From: Chara braunii
Lineage: Eukaryota; Streptophyta; Charophyceae; Charales; Characeae
NCBI GenBank assembly: GCA_003427395.1
Contig: BFEA01000127.1
Coordinates: 617,096 to 640,359 of the forward strand
Length of the DNA stretch: 23,264 nucleotides
Reading direction: 5' to 3'
The notes under the pieces were generated by a model. That model was not told the origin of the DNA, did no database searches, and saw only the letters and a program-made list of their open reading frames with translations. The position numbers and the translations under genes are program-made. Below are positions 1 to 10,092 of this stretch, piece by piece (the first letter of the stretch is position 1; every line of letters starts with the position of its first letter).

Positions 1-99
1 ACTAGAGGCACAGCATGGCCGCCTAGTAACGGCCCCGACCACTGCCGCTCGACCTGACCGGAAAAAACCGTAGCAAGAAGCTAGCGAAGTCGTAGTATT

Positions 100-230
100 T
101 ATCGTCACAAACAGAACTGCCCGGTAAACCGTAGGCAGAGATATATATATAGCTGTTTGTGACGATATATAGCTGTTTGTGACGATATATATATATATAT
201 TTTTTTTTTGACGATATATATATATTAAAT
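100..230. repeat. Inverted repeat beside an (AT)n tract
   Basis: The 15-mer TATCGTCACAAACAG at 100-114 recurs as its exact reverse complement at 153-167 and again at 173-187. The two right-hand copies lie 20 bp apart and are embedded in (AT)n at 141-230. RNA from either strand could fold into a 15-bp stem. The likely origin is slippage and local inversion, or the remains of a small foldback element. No gene is visible in the first 390 bases. Confidence 0.7.
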
Positions 231-394
231 AAAAAAGTCCGAAAAGAAAATATTCTGTGTAAAATTGCAATACAAACAACTTTTGGCTTAGGGCCACCCC
301 GAAATTCCTTGTTAATTTTAAGATAGAAATAAATGAGAAAACCTGGGTGGAAATGTACCTACTTAAAACTCCTTTAGTCACTGTTTACCCCCCC

Positions 395-600
395 TGGATG
401 ATCGATTACCAAAATCGAAGTTAAGACGGGATTCTGACTGCTTAGGCCAAGTGCAGTCCTGGCCTGAAGGTTTTTTTTGAAGGATCCTTTCCTCTTTTTC
501 GACTGGATGACCCATTATTACCAAAATCAAAGTTAAGACGGGATTCCGACTGCTTAGGTCAAGTGCAGTTTTTTTTTTTTTTTTTTTTTTTTTGAAGGAT
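395..600. repeat. Imperfect tandem duplication, period about 112 bp, with poly(T)
   Basis: Two head-to-tail copies both run from TGGATGA through a shared block (AAGTTAAGACGGGATTC, then ACTGCTTAGG, then AAGTGCAGT) to GAAGGAT. The first starts near 395 and the second near 504. The second copy holds a pure run of 25 T at 569-593 where the first has a short T8 tract, so the homopolymer expanded after the duplication. Any reading frame crossing this run, such as a lysine-rich minus-strand frame, is an artefact. Confidence 0.75.
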
Positions 601-2240
601 CTCGCCTCGTTTTTTATTCGTTTGGTTTTGCCGGGGCAACCCCTGCTCTGCCCCTTGACTGGCCTGGGTGTTGCGGGGCCGGGCAACGGCCTCGCATAGG
701 GATTTTGAGCATTTTTTTTAACGATGCTGCCGACTTCGAAGCTTTAGTGACACTCCTGTGGCACAACATCTGCTCGTTAGGGGCACAATCCCCCCCAGTA
801 TCCTGGGCAGAGGTGGGAATGCTCATTTGAGTGGTTGGTGCCTCAGGCTGCCCACTCATGTCACCCGGCTTACAAACTTGTTTCTTTCTTAACCTAGCAG
901 GTCGTTAGCACACCACGCTGCCGAACGCCAACTCTGAGCACATGCAGCATCAGTCCTCGATGAATCCACACACAGTGGTTCTACTCTCTGTAGTTGTTAC
1001 TTCCCAACTGGCGATTGCTAATGTAAATTCTGCATTCTGTGCAGAATTCCGGCTGTCATAGCCGGCAACATGAATGTTGTTGAAGTGGCTGCACAGGATG
1101 ATAACCTGCGCCTTACGATCGCTGCTGATGCTGCTGAACGTGTGCGACGGCGGACTGAAGACAGACTGCAGCCAAACCGCACAGGTGACCTTCAAGGAAG
1201 GGGGGGCTGACTAGTTTACCTTAGCGCCGGTCCATTTGCTTTCTGTCCCGTCCCACTGATACCCACCCTCCCCCATCGTTGTTCTCTGCCACTACTAACA
1301 CGGGCCCTTTCAACTGCATTTTCTACCACATGATCTCCCCTCCGCTTACAGCCTCCTGTTGTTCCTTCCCCGCGTCATCCACTTTGTGATGGTCTTGGTC
1401 ATCACTGCATTACGGTCAGACTAGGCAGACTACGCATCACAAGCACCTCGTCGGCGCAGAGGATTGTAATCTCCACACTCTCCCAGAGGGCGGCCTGGTC
1501 TGTACTCTTGACAGTATGATTACCAAACCCAGAGGGCGGGACTCTTGCCCAGAGGACGGGAGTCAGAGATCCACCAGGATGGCATGCTGACTTAAGTGGA
1601 TTACAACATCATTGCTCCCGATACATGTGCTCGAGGAACATGATGTACTGAGGCCGCTGTCCGCAGTGTCGGGACGAGTTTGAGAGCTGCAGGCGTGTTT
1701 GTGCACCACACGTAAGGTGCAGCCGCCTGTGCAACATCATCGCTCCTGAACATAGACTAGTAGTTCAAGTGTCGTTGATCAGCTCCTGGTACCTAGTATC
1801 TGACCCCCTTCGCTTCTAGTGTGCTTCCACCCGATTGATTCCCCACCCTAAAAGACAAGGATGTGCCCTCTGATCAATAAACGGAAACGGAACCCCCAGC
1901 TGGACGTGAACTGTCTCCAGAACACTGCCAGAGGCAAGGGGAGGGCCTGATAAAGAGTGCCGTGCAATCGGGGAATCCAAATGATGTCATGGCGCTACAG
2001 CGAAAGCCACTCTCTCCGTACTATATTTCGTTGATGTGTATATCCTTGCTGAAAAAACATTGCAACCCCTACACTCTTGTGATTTTGCAGACTTTGTCCG
2101 CTGGATAGAAACGGAGCGCCGTGCACTTTGCCCAGGGGACGACAGTACCGCGGCTGGCGCGAGGATGGACCTGATTTTGCATTCGTAGGAAGACGAGTGC
2201 AGCTCCCGCTCTCGCTCAAAGAACGATGTCTGTGACAACA
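601..2240. other. No recognisable gene (about 1.6 kb)
   Basis: This stretch has mixed base composition. Its reading frames are all under 100 codons and overlap on both strands, and I see no domain motif. Short imperfect echoes occur (CCCAGAGG-type at about 1484-1560; CAACATCATYGCTCC near 1602 and 1731), suggesting decayed repeats. I see no RNA gene or clear promoter. Confidence 0.5.
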
Positions 2241-2399
2241 TGGACCTGAGTATTTGAGCGTACATCCCGGATCAGTTGCATCATTTCTCAGGTCTATTAC
2301 TTTCCCGGTTCGTTTATGGACCCCGAGTATTTGTGCGTATATCCTCGATCACCTGCGTCATTTCTCCGGTCTATTTCTTCACCGGATCGTTTATGGACC
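2241..2399. repeat. Tandem duplication, period 76-77 bp
   Basis: The landmark TGGACC occurs at 2241, 2317 and 2394. Between these points two copies share GAGTATTTG.GCGTA, a central CATTTCTC.GGTCTATT and GTTTATGGACC, with scattered substitutions. The first period is 76 and the second 77, so the copies are in different reading frames. That argues against a coding repeat, although an open frame of 114 codons (2254-2598) spans the region. Confidence 0.75.
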
Positions 2400-3450
2400 C
2401 TGGAGGACAATGGGAGTGAGGTGCATTCAATGCGTAATATTACCCTCTTATCATCACCAAGTGGCAGAGTCCCTCCCGGTCTTGCCAGTCAATTTGGAAC
2501 AGTATGTGGATGCGTGGCTCCAGGTTGTGCAGCTTCCGGAGAACAATTTGGCTGGACCTCCTCCCCCCCCATTTACCAGGCCAGGTGGCGTCTCTTGACC
2601 ATGCAGATTCGGCCGCTGATGGTGACCGGGGATGGTTAGCATGTGCACTGCATAATCTCTGCTCTGATCGCTATGATAGGATGGTGATTTGAGTCTCTGT
2701 GAAGAAAACTGGGATGCGACTATCCGTCTTTGTCTAGAACTCGCTCGCCTACGCCCTATCCACTATGAGTTGCCCCGTATGCCTTTATGGGCTTGATATG
2801 CCATATGCTTGAATGACTGCAAGCCAGCTTTTCTGCTGGCATGTCGGAAACGAGTCATGTGCTGTGAATGTTTTGAGGAAGATTTCACAGAGAGGATGCG
2901 CCTCTTCGGCGTCGACTTACTCGCCACAGTCTGTGCTCCTGTCTGATGTGTAGGTCTGGACATCCTTCTGCTCTGCAACTTCAATTAGATGCTTTTTCAT
3001 CCTTGCTGCATGCTTGCATAGACAGAACAGACTCTCCCTTTGAACTGCCTGCTGCGCCATATACTGATACCACTGCTACGGCAAGTGGTTGCAGACCAGA
3101 TCTTGCAACAGCTAAACACCCTTACTTTGGAACAGGCCCTATCATCACCCCTCCCCCTAGTGAATGTTGGCTGCGGACCAAACTTGCTCAATGCCCGTGC
3201 AAGTTTTTGTTTTCGTTTTTTTTTTTTTTCCAACTAAAAGAATGCAAGCTGCTTTCTCCTCGTACGCGGGGCAGCCGCATTTACTACACATAGTATTCTT
3301 CTCTCAATATTCTTTTATCTCAAACAGAGCGAAACTATATCTATCCCGGACTTTTTCTTTTTCTTTTTCCCCTTCTATCCCATACTTCTCATATGTATGG
3401 TGACAGTTAAAACTGTACTCATCTATTACGCCCTGACATGTAGGTAGTCA
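2400..3450. other. No recognisable gene (about 1 kb)
   Basis: Only overlapping short reading frames are present and none shows a recognisable domain. A T-rich tract lies at about 3207-3230. Frames crossing it encode phenylalanine or lysine runs and are not credible. Confidence 0.45.
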
Positions 3451-3451
3451 G

Positions 3452-3690
3452 GCATGGAGGCATGGAGATAGGGTACATAAGCAGGCCATTCGGCAGGCTC
3501 ACAGCCAGACGTCCATGTATGTTTTTCCATAGGCGGGCACATGGGTGGGCACATATGCGGGCACATAGGCAGGCGTGGAGGCATGGAGATAGGGTACATA
3601 AGCAGGCCATTCGGCAGGCTCACTGCCAGACGTCCATGTATGTTTAACAGGCACATAGGTGGGCACATAGGCGGGCACATAGGCAGGCAG
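3452..3690. repeat. Tandem duplication, period 121 bp
   Basis: The segment GCATGGAGATAGGGTACATA starts at 3460 and again at 3581. GTCCATGTATGTTT starts at 3511 and again at 3632. The period is therefore exactly 121 bp, and the shared part is nearly identical, differing for example at ACAGCC versus ACTGCC. The high similarity suggests a recent duplication. The unit's right half contains the GGCACATA short repeats described in the next entry. Confidence 0.85.
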
Positions 3691-3820
3691 GCAGTTAGGC
3701 ATGTATGCAAGCAGGTACGCACAGGCGTAGACAGGCATTCATGCATGCACACAGGCAGGCAGGAATGCAAGCAGGCAGCCACAGGTGCAGACTGGCATTT
3801 AGGGATGCACACAGGTACCT
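3531..3820. repeat. GGCACATA / GGCAGGCA minisatellite
   Basis: Short variants of GGGCACATAGGC and CAGGCAGGC are repeated irregularly. Between 3650 and 3820 they grade into GCAGGCA and CATGCATGCACACAGG variants. Long open frames on both strands (for example 3426-3830 minus, with Cys-Leu-Pro-Met-type repeats) follow from repetition without stop codons and do not indicate a gene. Confidence 0.75.
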
Positions 3821-3950
3821 GCACTAACACAAATGATGAGGGAGGGGTCCACCAGAACAGTCAGGTGTCGCATTCATTGCCTTTCTGTCGTGTGTTAACC
3901 CTACAGCCGGAAGTGGGCTTCCCTTTCCTTTGCACAATAGAGTGTTGGGA

Positions 3951-4032
3951 CGCCAGGACGATGGAATGAGAAATGGCCCTTCGGTTTAAACCGCCAGGAA
4001 GATCAAATGAGAAACGGCCTTTCGGTTTAAAC
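3951..4032. repeat. Tandem duplication, period 41 bp, with palindromic GTTTAAAC
   Basis: CGCCAGGACGATGGAATGAG at 3951 and CGCCAGGAAGATCAAATGAG at 3992 begin two copies, each ending in TTCGGTTTAAACC. The junction contains the 12-bp palindrome CGGTTTAAACCG. The string GGCGGTTTA at the junction (reverse strand) resembles the dispersed CTGGTGGTTTAA motif found elsewhere in the window. That link is suggestive only. Confidence 0.7.
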
Positions 4033-4071
4033 CTCAGCCTTGCGGATATTTGTCTGAACTTGAGGGGCTTG

Positions 4072-4283
4072 GGGCTCAACCGCAGCACAATGGCTTCAGG
4101 CGGTGCCAACTGAAAAAATGTGTGCTGGGGCTCAACTGAAAAAGAAAAAATGTGTGCTGGGGCTCAACTGCAGCACAATGGCTTCAGGCGGCGCCAACTG
4201 AAAAAGAAAAAATGTGTGCTGGGACTCAACCGCAGAACAATGGCTTCAGGCGGCGCCAAGTGAAAAAGAAAAAATGTGTGCTG
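4072..4283. repeat. 62-bp tandem repeat, about three and a half units
   Basis: TGTGTGCT occurs at 4119, 4151, 4213 and 4275. The last two intervals are 62 bp and the first is 32 bp because that unit lacks its central part. Each full unit reads GGGRCTCAACYGCAG, then ACAATGGCTTCAGGCGG, then an A-rich AAAAAGAAAAAATG block. The final boundary runs into CTGGCGGTTTAG, another partial match to the dispersed motif. Confidence 0.85.
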
Positions 4284-4764
4284 CTGGCGGTTTAGAAAAT
4301 TGTGGTGCTCACTGCAGCGTCCCCAGGCTCCGGTGTCCGATCTGGTGGTTTCAGGTCAAGTGTAGAATGGCTTCTGATCAGTTCAGTATCGGATCCGTGG
4401 TCCATCGCGGCTGCAACGATATGGAAGATTGTTAAAATGCTAACTTCAAGGACAAAAAAGGAACGAGGGGTTGACGTTTTCGTTTTGTTTTGGCTTTTGG
4501 CTTATGAGCCCTTGAAGATAAAAAACGAGTGTGCTCCTTACATGCCCTGGGGCTTGTTGAATTGTCAGAGTGATTTTTTTTTATTCCCCTTTTCTTGATG
4601 CTGATCTGGGCTGCCTGCCGGGCCGACTGCGTGTTGCCACCACTGTTATGACAAGAAACAGCTTTGCTTGCGCGTTGGTTGCCCTTCTCTTTCTTGTGTT
4701 CGAGGGCCTTGATAGAGAGGGGCAATGGTTGTTTTCTGTGTGACTGCATGTGGTCAAATGCTTC
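4284..4764. other. No recognisable gene (about 480 bp)
   Basis: Short overlapping frames only. No domain, tRNA-like promoter or clear repeat was seen. Confidence 0.45.
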
Positions 4765-4850
4765 AAACCACCAGTACCTACCGGGTTCTTAAAGCGTCAG
4801 TACGTCCACGGTTTTAGGCCATTAACGCGGTGGCTGAAGTGGTGTGCCGC
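4765..4850 (-). repeat. Copy of the GTACTGGTGGTTT repeat end, minus strand
   Basis: On the minus strand this segment contains GCGTTAATGG, then ACGTACTGACGCTTTAAG, and ends with GGTAGGTACTGGTGGTTTGA. The same order (GCGTTAAYGGGC, then TAGGAAGTACTGGTGGTTTA) is seen on the plus strand at 9620-9658, 9790-9830 and 10665-10705. It is therefore a diverged, inverted copy of the same repeat end. No coding capacity is visible. Confidence 0.5.
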
Positions 4851-4917
4851 ACAGCTCTATATGCATTCGCCTCAGAGCCTCCCCAGAGGAGGGGGGAAGG
4901 GGCTAAGACCCCCTGAG

Positions 4918-4943
4918 GTACTGGTGGTTTAAAGCACCAGTAC
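4918..4943. repeat. Palindrome made of two facing motif copies
   Basis: GTACTGGTG at 4918-4926 faces CACCAGTAC at 4935-4943, exact 9-bp arms around GTTTAAAG. Two inverted motif copies are thus almost back to back, as if element ends were joined or nested. Confidence 0.75.
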
Positions 4944-5102
4944 ATGGGCACCTGGGCCGCGGGCTCGACACCTCGAATTCTGCAAGCACGAAATGAAAAC
5001 GTGACCGCCGATCCTTATTTATCAACGGCAGTCCCAGTTCTTTTATGTTTCGGCCTCGTTTTCTTGTGGCGACAAAGTCTCGGACTGCAAGGCTGGCTCC
5101 GT

Positions 5103-5551
5103 GTACTGGTGGTTTGTCTTCTTAGGACACCTCTGACGCAGATGAAATAAAAATTCTGCGGTAGGCCGATTAATCCACTGCGTTAACCTCGTAGACACGC
5201 GGCTGGCACTGGTGGTTTGACAAGATATGGGCTTTGGGAAAGTCGGACGTTTGTATCTTCCCTTTTTCTCTCTCTTTTTTTTCCTTTTTCTTCCATGGGG
5301 AGGTTGAAAGAGAGTGGGAGGCTGAAAGAGTGGCTGCTGTTTTGTTCATTCGAACGCCGAATGCAGCTGCACTTTGGAAAACACAGTCCTTTGTTCATCT
5401 TACTTTTTCATACGGTTGCAGGGGCCGCAGAGCGGGGCTGGCCTTGTTTGTTTATTCTGCGTCCGTGATTGTGGGAAGGAAAATGTAGAGCCCGCACAGT
5501 GCATGTCGCGTTTGCCTGTGGGGTCAGGAAGACGGGAGCTAAACCACCAGT
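5103..5551. repeat. Possible small inverted-repeat element with GTACTGGTGGTTT ends
   Basis: GTACTGGTGGTTT lies at 5103-5115 and GCACTGGTGGTTT at 5206-5218, both pointing right. AAACCACCAGT at 5541-5551 points left. The 5206 copy is preceded by GCGTTAACCTCG and GACACGCGG, resembling the subterminal GCGTTAAYGGGC of other copies. The outer or inner pair could be the ends of a non-autonomous element of about 450 or 345 bp. No target duplication is evident, so the boundaries are inference. The interior shows no convincing gene. Confidence 0.35.
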
Positions 5552-6180
5552 CCATCTGATGTGGATTTCTGCCACTAGCTAAAAGAGAAAGAAATGGCGC
5601 ACTGGTGAAATGGTCGGGTGCTGACAGGGTTTTCCATGTGATTGACCCAAACCACTGGTCTTGTGCTCGTTGACGCGCTGAATTGGAATAAGATAAAAGA
5701 GAAATGTAGTGGTGGTTTTTTTTTCCCCACTGGTTTATACCTCAAGTATGGCGGACCCTATTGTGAGGAACCGCAGTTTTCCACTCCCGGATGAAATTAA
5801 GTAACTGGTCGCTGATAGGGTGGTACGACATTGGAAGCACTGCCTGCTAGTAAATGAAAGGGTTCGTCAGAGAGGGTATGCCGCGGTGGGGGACGGGTTT
5901 TCCAAATGGAATCAGTTGTGAGGACATTGGACAAGGTCCCGCCTACTCGGAGTCCTCGTCTCTCACCCTGACTGATACCAATGGCCAGAGAGATGTAAGT
6001 ACAGTTCAGTGGGAGATGGGAAATTCGAGTGGGACATGAGAATTCAAATGGGACATAAGAATTCGAACGGGACGTGGGAAATTCTTAGCATGGATTGACA
6101 GAATCTGGCGTTAACTTTGCTTGAAAACATACAGATGTTAGTGTTGCAACTCCTGTCAAGTGTAGGGGCACAAAACGGTC
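5552..6180. other. No recognisable gene; degenerate motif copies
   Basis: Partial matches to the dispersed motif occur (AAACCACTGGT near 5649; GTGGTGGTTT near 5711). Near 6020-6085 is a short approximate repeat, AATTC.A.YGGGACRTRRGAA. No gene is supported. Confidence 0.4.
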
Positions 6181-6182
6181 AG

Positions 6183-6186
<4 letters not shown>

Positions 6187-6261
<75 letters not shown>

Positions 6262-6262
6262 N

Positions 6263-6336
<74 letters not shown>
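6187..6336. repeat. (GA)n microsatellite with an N
   Basis: An almost pure GA tract of about 150 bp contains an ambiguous base at 6262 and one AGCGAG interruption near 6328. The N marks an unresolved point, so the true length is uncertain. A second, shorter GA tract lies at about 6388-6409. Serine/leucine or arginine/glutamate frames here are artefacts. Confidence 0.97.
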
Positions 6337-6409
6337 AGGTGATGGAGTGAAAAAGGGAGGGAACTGGTTTGAGAGTAGTAGTTGTAGAGAGAGAGAGAGA
6401 GAGAGAGAC

Positions 6410-7270
6410 AGAGACAGAGATGTGGTGAGTTGTGGAGATGGAGGGAGAGAGATGTAGGAGTGCATTTGTGGAAACTTCGAGGTGAAGGGCAGACACAGAC
6501 GATTTATGCCTGGTCAGAATGCGTGTGAGAAATGGCGTCGTGTTCAGGTGGATGTCATGATCCGTTTTCGCATTTGTGCATCCAGGTGCATTCTGGCCTG
6601 CGTAGTGCCTTCATTTCCTGATGTAAACAGGGCTGATTTAGGCCTATCTGGCAATGGGGTGCATGTTTAAGCAGAGGGCGGCTATAGTTTCAATGCAGCA
6701 GCCTTCTCTTTGCTCGACTTGACTACTTGCGCTGTGAAAACTGTCAGCGGTCAGAGGCTACGCTGCCAGCCAGGATGTCAGGACCCCTCTGGTCCCTCGT
6801 GTGGGCTGTACACTGTGTACAGGCAATGTGGATGGGCGGCGACTCGTCTCCTCTCATGCTCTTGGTGTGGTCTCTGTGCAAAATTTGGACAGCCGTTTGG
6901 ACGGAGACGCACTCCCTTTTTTTTTTCTTTTCTTTTTTTTGGATAGGCACTCCGGCTGAGGGTATAATAGAGAAATGGTAACAATGACAATATATGAACA
7001 TAAAACTTGTCATGCTCCTTCAGTTGAAGCAATAGACTCACTCCATCACGGCATGGCAAGCGTGAAACTCCTTCCCATAACTGCAAGGTGGAAAGGCTAA
7101 GGAATCACCATCCGTTACAATGATCCGTAGCTGGATTTTTATCTATTCAATTGGTATCATAGTACTGGGTAAGGAAGACAAATTAACGGATGTTCTAAGA
7201 CGGTCTTAAAGACCAGTACAAGAAAGCAGTCGATGTAGTGCTGCTACTAGAAACTCTTGTCTGTCCACTT
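6410..7270. other. No recognisable gene (about 860 bp)
   Basis: Overlapping short frames on both strands and a T-rich tract at 6917-6941. No domain or repeat was seen. Confidence 0.45.
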
Positions 7271-7277
7271 CCCGCTA

Positions 7278-7382
7278 GCATTATATAGTCCAGAATGGGG
7301 AGCATTATATAGTCCAGAACGGGGAGCATTATAATTGAACGGGGAGCAGTATGAAGTCCAGAACGGGGAGCATTATATATTC
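7278..7382. repeat. 24-bp minisatellite, about 4.5 units
   Basis: Units beginning GCATTATATAGTCCAGAA and ending CGGGGA start at 7278, 7302, 7326, 7346 and 7370. The third unit is shortened to 20 bp by loss of the AGTCCAG part, and the fourth has GCAGTATGAAG. The array reads as a leucine/aspartate-rich repeat on the minus strand, but no coding context supports that. Confidence 0.85.
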
Positions 7383-7393
7383 GCAGTACGATC

Positions 7394-8620
7394 GTGAAGA
7401 GAGCAGAAAGGGTACGAAGCAAAATCCCCATCCCAAAACACTCGAATCTGTACAAATCAGAAGTATCAGGTATAGGGGCAGACAGATCGAAAGGAAGGTT
7501 TGTGTTTTATGGATTAAGGATTGTTAAGTGGGAAGAGGAAGAACTCAGGGTAATTGACATCTATGCGTCCGAAGTCACAGAAAATCAGCCAGAGACCGGA
7601 AAGAGAGAAGAAGGTTACTTGAACCAGTCAGCATCGATCGATTTTCAGTCAGTCTGCGCCACCAATTCGTACTCGGACATACTGCAGATGCAGCGAGAAG
7701 GAAAAAGCACTTCCCACTACTCCTCCCCCCCCCCTTGTCCGAAACTTTTGGGGAAATTGGGAGCAAAGGGCCTGCAGATGTGGGCAAGAATGATGGATTG
7801 AACCGGCCTAGGTCTGTTGGCAGAAACTTGGAACTGTGTAAAAAACACAGACCTGCGTTCAAACTCCAATTGAGTAAATACTTTTTCAATTTTGGATTAC
7901 TTGAGGCCTGAGAATTCGATGACAAATATGTCAAGGCCGGTTTGGTCCTTTTTTTTAATAAGGAAAAGAGAATGACTGATTAGAAGTAAAAACATACCAT
8001 GTCCAAGCATTTCTTGGCACGCATTAAAGCGAATAAGAGAACCACCACTATCGAGTACCCTCATCGAGATTTAGGAGCAAGGGGTGGGAGGGTGTCTCAT
8101 AGGGGAGCGGTTAAGGCAATACATCCGGATAATCAATGCTCAGGTTTTGACGGGGCTGTCATATGCGTAGTAGCCAGCTGTGAGGACAATTTGGTGTTTT
8201 TTTAGTAACAAAATAAATAAAAAAAGAAGAATCCTGCATGGGATTGTGGGTGGAATTCGAGAAAATCTATTAGCCCTTATGAAGATACAGCTGGATTAAA
8301 AGTGGGGTGTGGGACTTTCTTGGCAGCAGTGTGGCTATACATTAATTCACGAGAGAAGTGCTGAGGATGACATCATCCGCAAATACAGACGTGCTTCGCT
8401 GCTGACCTGTGCGTTCATATCCCGGCTAAAGTACTCACCGTAAGCATACTGGAACGGATTTTTAAGTCTGTTGCTGTCATGTGTACCAGTCTTGCAATAG
8501 TCAGAGCTGCGGCGGAGCCTCTTGTTGTTTGAAGAACTCTCACAGCAGAGCCTCTTGAGAACACATGACACGTCGACGTGTCGCAATTCACAGCCGAATA
8601 TGCGCACATTGATCAGGCAG
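7394..8620. other. No recognisable gene; one unassigned open frame
   Basis: A plus-strand frame of 135 codons (7394-7801) is open but has no motif I recognise. It overlaps an open minus-strand frame of 119 codons (7575-7934). There is no polyadenylation signal or splice evidence that I could defend. The rest holds only shorter frames. Confidence 0.35.
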
Positions 8621-8623
8621 GGG

Positions 8624-8725
8624 TATTTGTCGTGCGGCAGGCTGTTGAGCTAAGCGACAAATATCCCTTATTCAGATCAGTGCAATGGGATGGGCTTAGC
8701 TCAACGGTCTGCTGTACGATAATTA
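8624..8725. repeat. Foldback (32-bp imperfect arms)
   Basis: The arms 8624-8655 and 8694-8725 pair at 26 of 32 positions, including an uninterrupted 12-bp core (GTTGAGCTAAGC / GCTTAGCTCAAC). A 38-bp loop separates them. CTTATTSAGATCAGTGCAATGG in the loop (about 8668) recurs just outside the right arm (about 8730), so a direct repeat overlaps the foldback. It could be a small MITE or a hairpin RNA source. No target duplication was identified. Confidence 0.7.
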
Positions 8726-9091
8726 CCCCTTATTGAGATCAGTGCAATGGAAGACCCTTTTGCCCCTCCAATTCTTTTGTTCGCCTGAAGAACAATCAGT
8801 GGCCCCCAAATTTTTGTGTTCTTAATGGGAGCGATTGCATCTGAACTAAGGAAATACCCTTCTTTTCTTTCCCCCTTTTTAATAGGAAAAAAACCTTCAA
8901 TCCAGAGCCAGCTGCAATTTGATCCTTGGAATAAGCATCACTTAAAATTTCCCGTGGCAACTTCGACTGGCGATGATATGACTGTTCTAGTTATGAAATC
9001 GGACGTGTCATTCAAGGCCCTGGTAAGAGCAATCCTGGCCATCGGAGTGGCGTCAGAAATGAAGAAGGCGGTGGGGTGGCGGCTAGCGGAG

Positions 9092-9422
9092 AGAAGGCCT
9101 CGTCAAGGGATAGGTGCAGAGAATTTATTCGAGCATGTGATGTTTCTGTCAAACTTGGGTATCCCATGTTCCTAAAGTCCAACGACGTGACGCCATCTTT
9201 CCAAAGGAGATGGGAAATGCAGCCTATCGAGGTATGGTGGAAGTGGTACAAATCGTTTAACCAACAAAAACCATAAGTCTGTGATGGCTAGTAGCCTATG
9301 CAGCCTTGCTGGCTAATGTGTGGCCTCGCATAAGAAGAAGGCAATTGGGTCCAAACAGCTCCGACAGGTGTACAGTCTTCCCACTTTGGAAGTGACCGAA
9401 TACTGGGCCAGAGCAAGAGCTT
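9092..9422 (+). repeat. Fragment of a dispersed repeat, related in inverse to 10093-10260
   Basis: GTTCCTAAAGTCCAACGACG (9169 onward), CGTGACGCCATCT, CCAAAGGAGATGGGAAATGC and AGCCTATC, and further on AGTGACCGAATACTGGGCC (9391), all have counterparts on the minus strand between 10260 and 10093. Block order and spacing differ. Open frames of 119 and 66 codons cross this copy but show no domain I know. It may be decayed coding sequence of an unidentified mobile element or gene family. Confidence 0.55.
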
Positions 9423-9535
9423 TTTTTCATATGCGACGCATAGAGATCGAAGAGGTGACCATAGGCGCCGCGAAGCGGCCTTCGATTTTAGCCTCCTACT
9501 ATTAAATGTATACCTTAAACCTACCTATCCGCCGC

Positions 9536-9658
9536 GGGAAAAAATAGAGTAGAAACATTTTTAGTTGGATGAATTTGGGCACTCCTGTAGTGGACCGAAC
9601 GTTTCCTAAAATTGCATAGCGTTAACGGGCGCGACTTTAGGAAGTACTGTTGGTTTAA
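9536..9658 (+). repeat. Unit 1 of the conserved ~120-bp repeat
   Basis: It starts with an A-rich AAAAATAGAGTAGAAAC block, continues AGTTGGATGAATTTGGGC, then CTCCTGTAGTGG and CGTTTCCTAAAATTG, then GCGTTAACGGGCGCGAC, and ends TAGGAAGTACTGTTGGTTTA. The distance from AATAGAG to the terminal GTAC is 101 bp. It matches units at 9706-9830 and 10582-10705. It shows no coding potential and resembles a conserved end of a non-autonomous element. Confidence 0.8.
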
Positions 9659-9686
9659 TGATCTCGACCACTTAAACCACCAGTAC
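9644..9686. repeat. Inverted motif pair (15-bp arms, 13-bp loop)
   Basis: GTACTGTTGGTTTAA at 9644-9658 faces TTAAACCACCAGTAC at 9672-9686, with 14 of 15 bases pairing. This is the same facing arrangement as at 4918-4943 but with a longer arm. It may be the junction of two adjacent inverted elements. Confidence 0.8.
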
Positions 9687-9705
9687 TTGGCCCAGCTATC
9701 GGCCG

Positions 9706-9830
9706 TAAAAAAAAATAGAGTTGAAACGTTTCTAGTTGGATGAATTTGTGCGCTCCTGTAGTGGCCCGTACGTTTCCTGAAATGGTGGTTGTGTTAATCG
9801 GCATGACCTTAGGAGGTATTGGAGGCTTGA
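9706..9830 (+). repeat. Unit 2 of the conserved ~120-bp repeat
   Basis: The landmark order matches unit 1: AATAGAGTTGAAACG, AGTTGGATGAATTTG, CTCCTGTAGTGGCCCG, CGTTTCCTGAAAT, GTGTTAATCGGCATGACC, and the end TAGGAGGTATTGGAGGCTTGA. The AATAGAG-to-end spacing is 102 bp. It lies just beyond the facing motif copy at 9672-9686. Confidence 0.8.
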
Positions 9831-10092
9831 AGAGCAGACGCTTCGCAACGGAGATGCATGCATTACATCCGCTTGGCAGATGATTTTCTAGTAACGATCC
9901 TTCGTATGAAACTGAAAAGGTGGATCCGCCTGATAAGGAGAGGGATCCTCCATCCTAAGAATACCAACAACCATCTGTCGTGGCTCCTAGATCAGAAGAA
10001 GTGAAACTGAGATCTGAATTGGTCATAACTCTTCCATGCCTCGCCATGCTGCCTTCCCAGAACGCCCCCGGCCAATGCATTTGAACACCTCG

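Noticed and set aside
2254-2598. Open frame of 114 codons spanning the 76-77 bp duplication
   Set aside because: The two repeat copies are read in different frames, which is not expected for a protein repeat, and no domain is visible.
3426-3969. Cys/Leu/Pro-rich and His/Gly-rich frames of 134 and 142 codons on opposite strands
   Set aside because: Both are translations of the 121-bp and GGCACATA-type repeats. A stop-free repeat gives long frames on both strands.
3451-4283. CRISPR array
   Set aside because: The repeats are long, directly adjacent and variable, without short unique spacers of constant size, and the context is eukaryotic.
6085-6496. Ser/Leu and Arg/Glu repeat frames
   Set aside because: They are translations of the (GA)n microsatellite.
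7394-7801. Open frame of 135 codons as a candidate gene
   Set aside because: There is no recognisable motif, an opposite-strand frame of similar size overlaps it, and a C-rich tract lies inside. I left it as an unassigned frame only.
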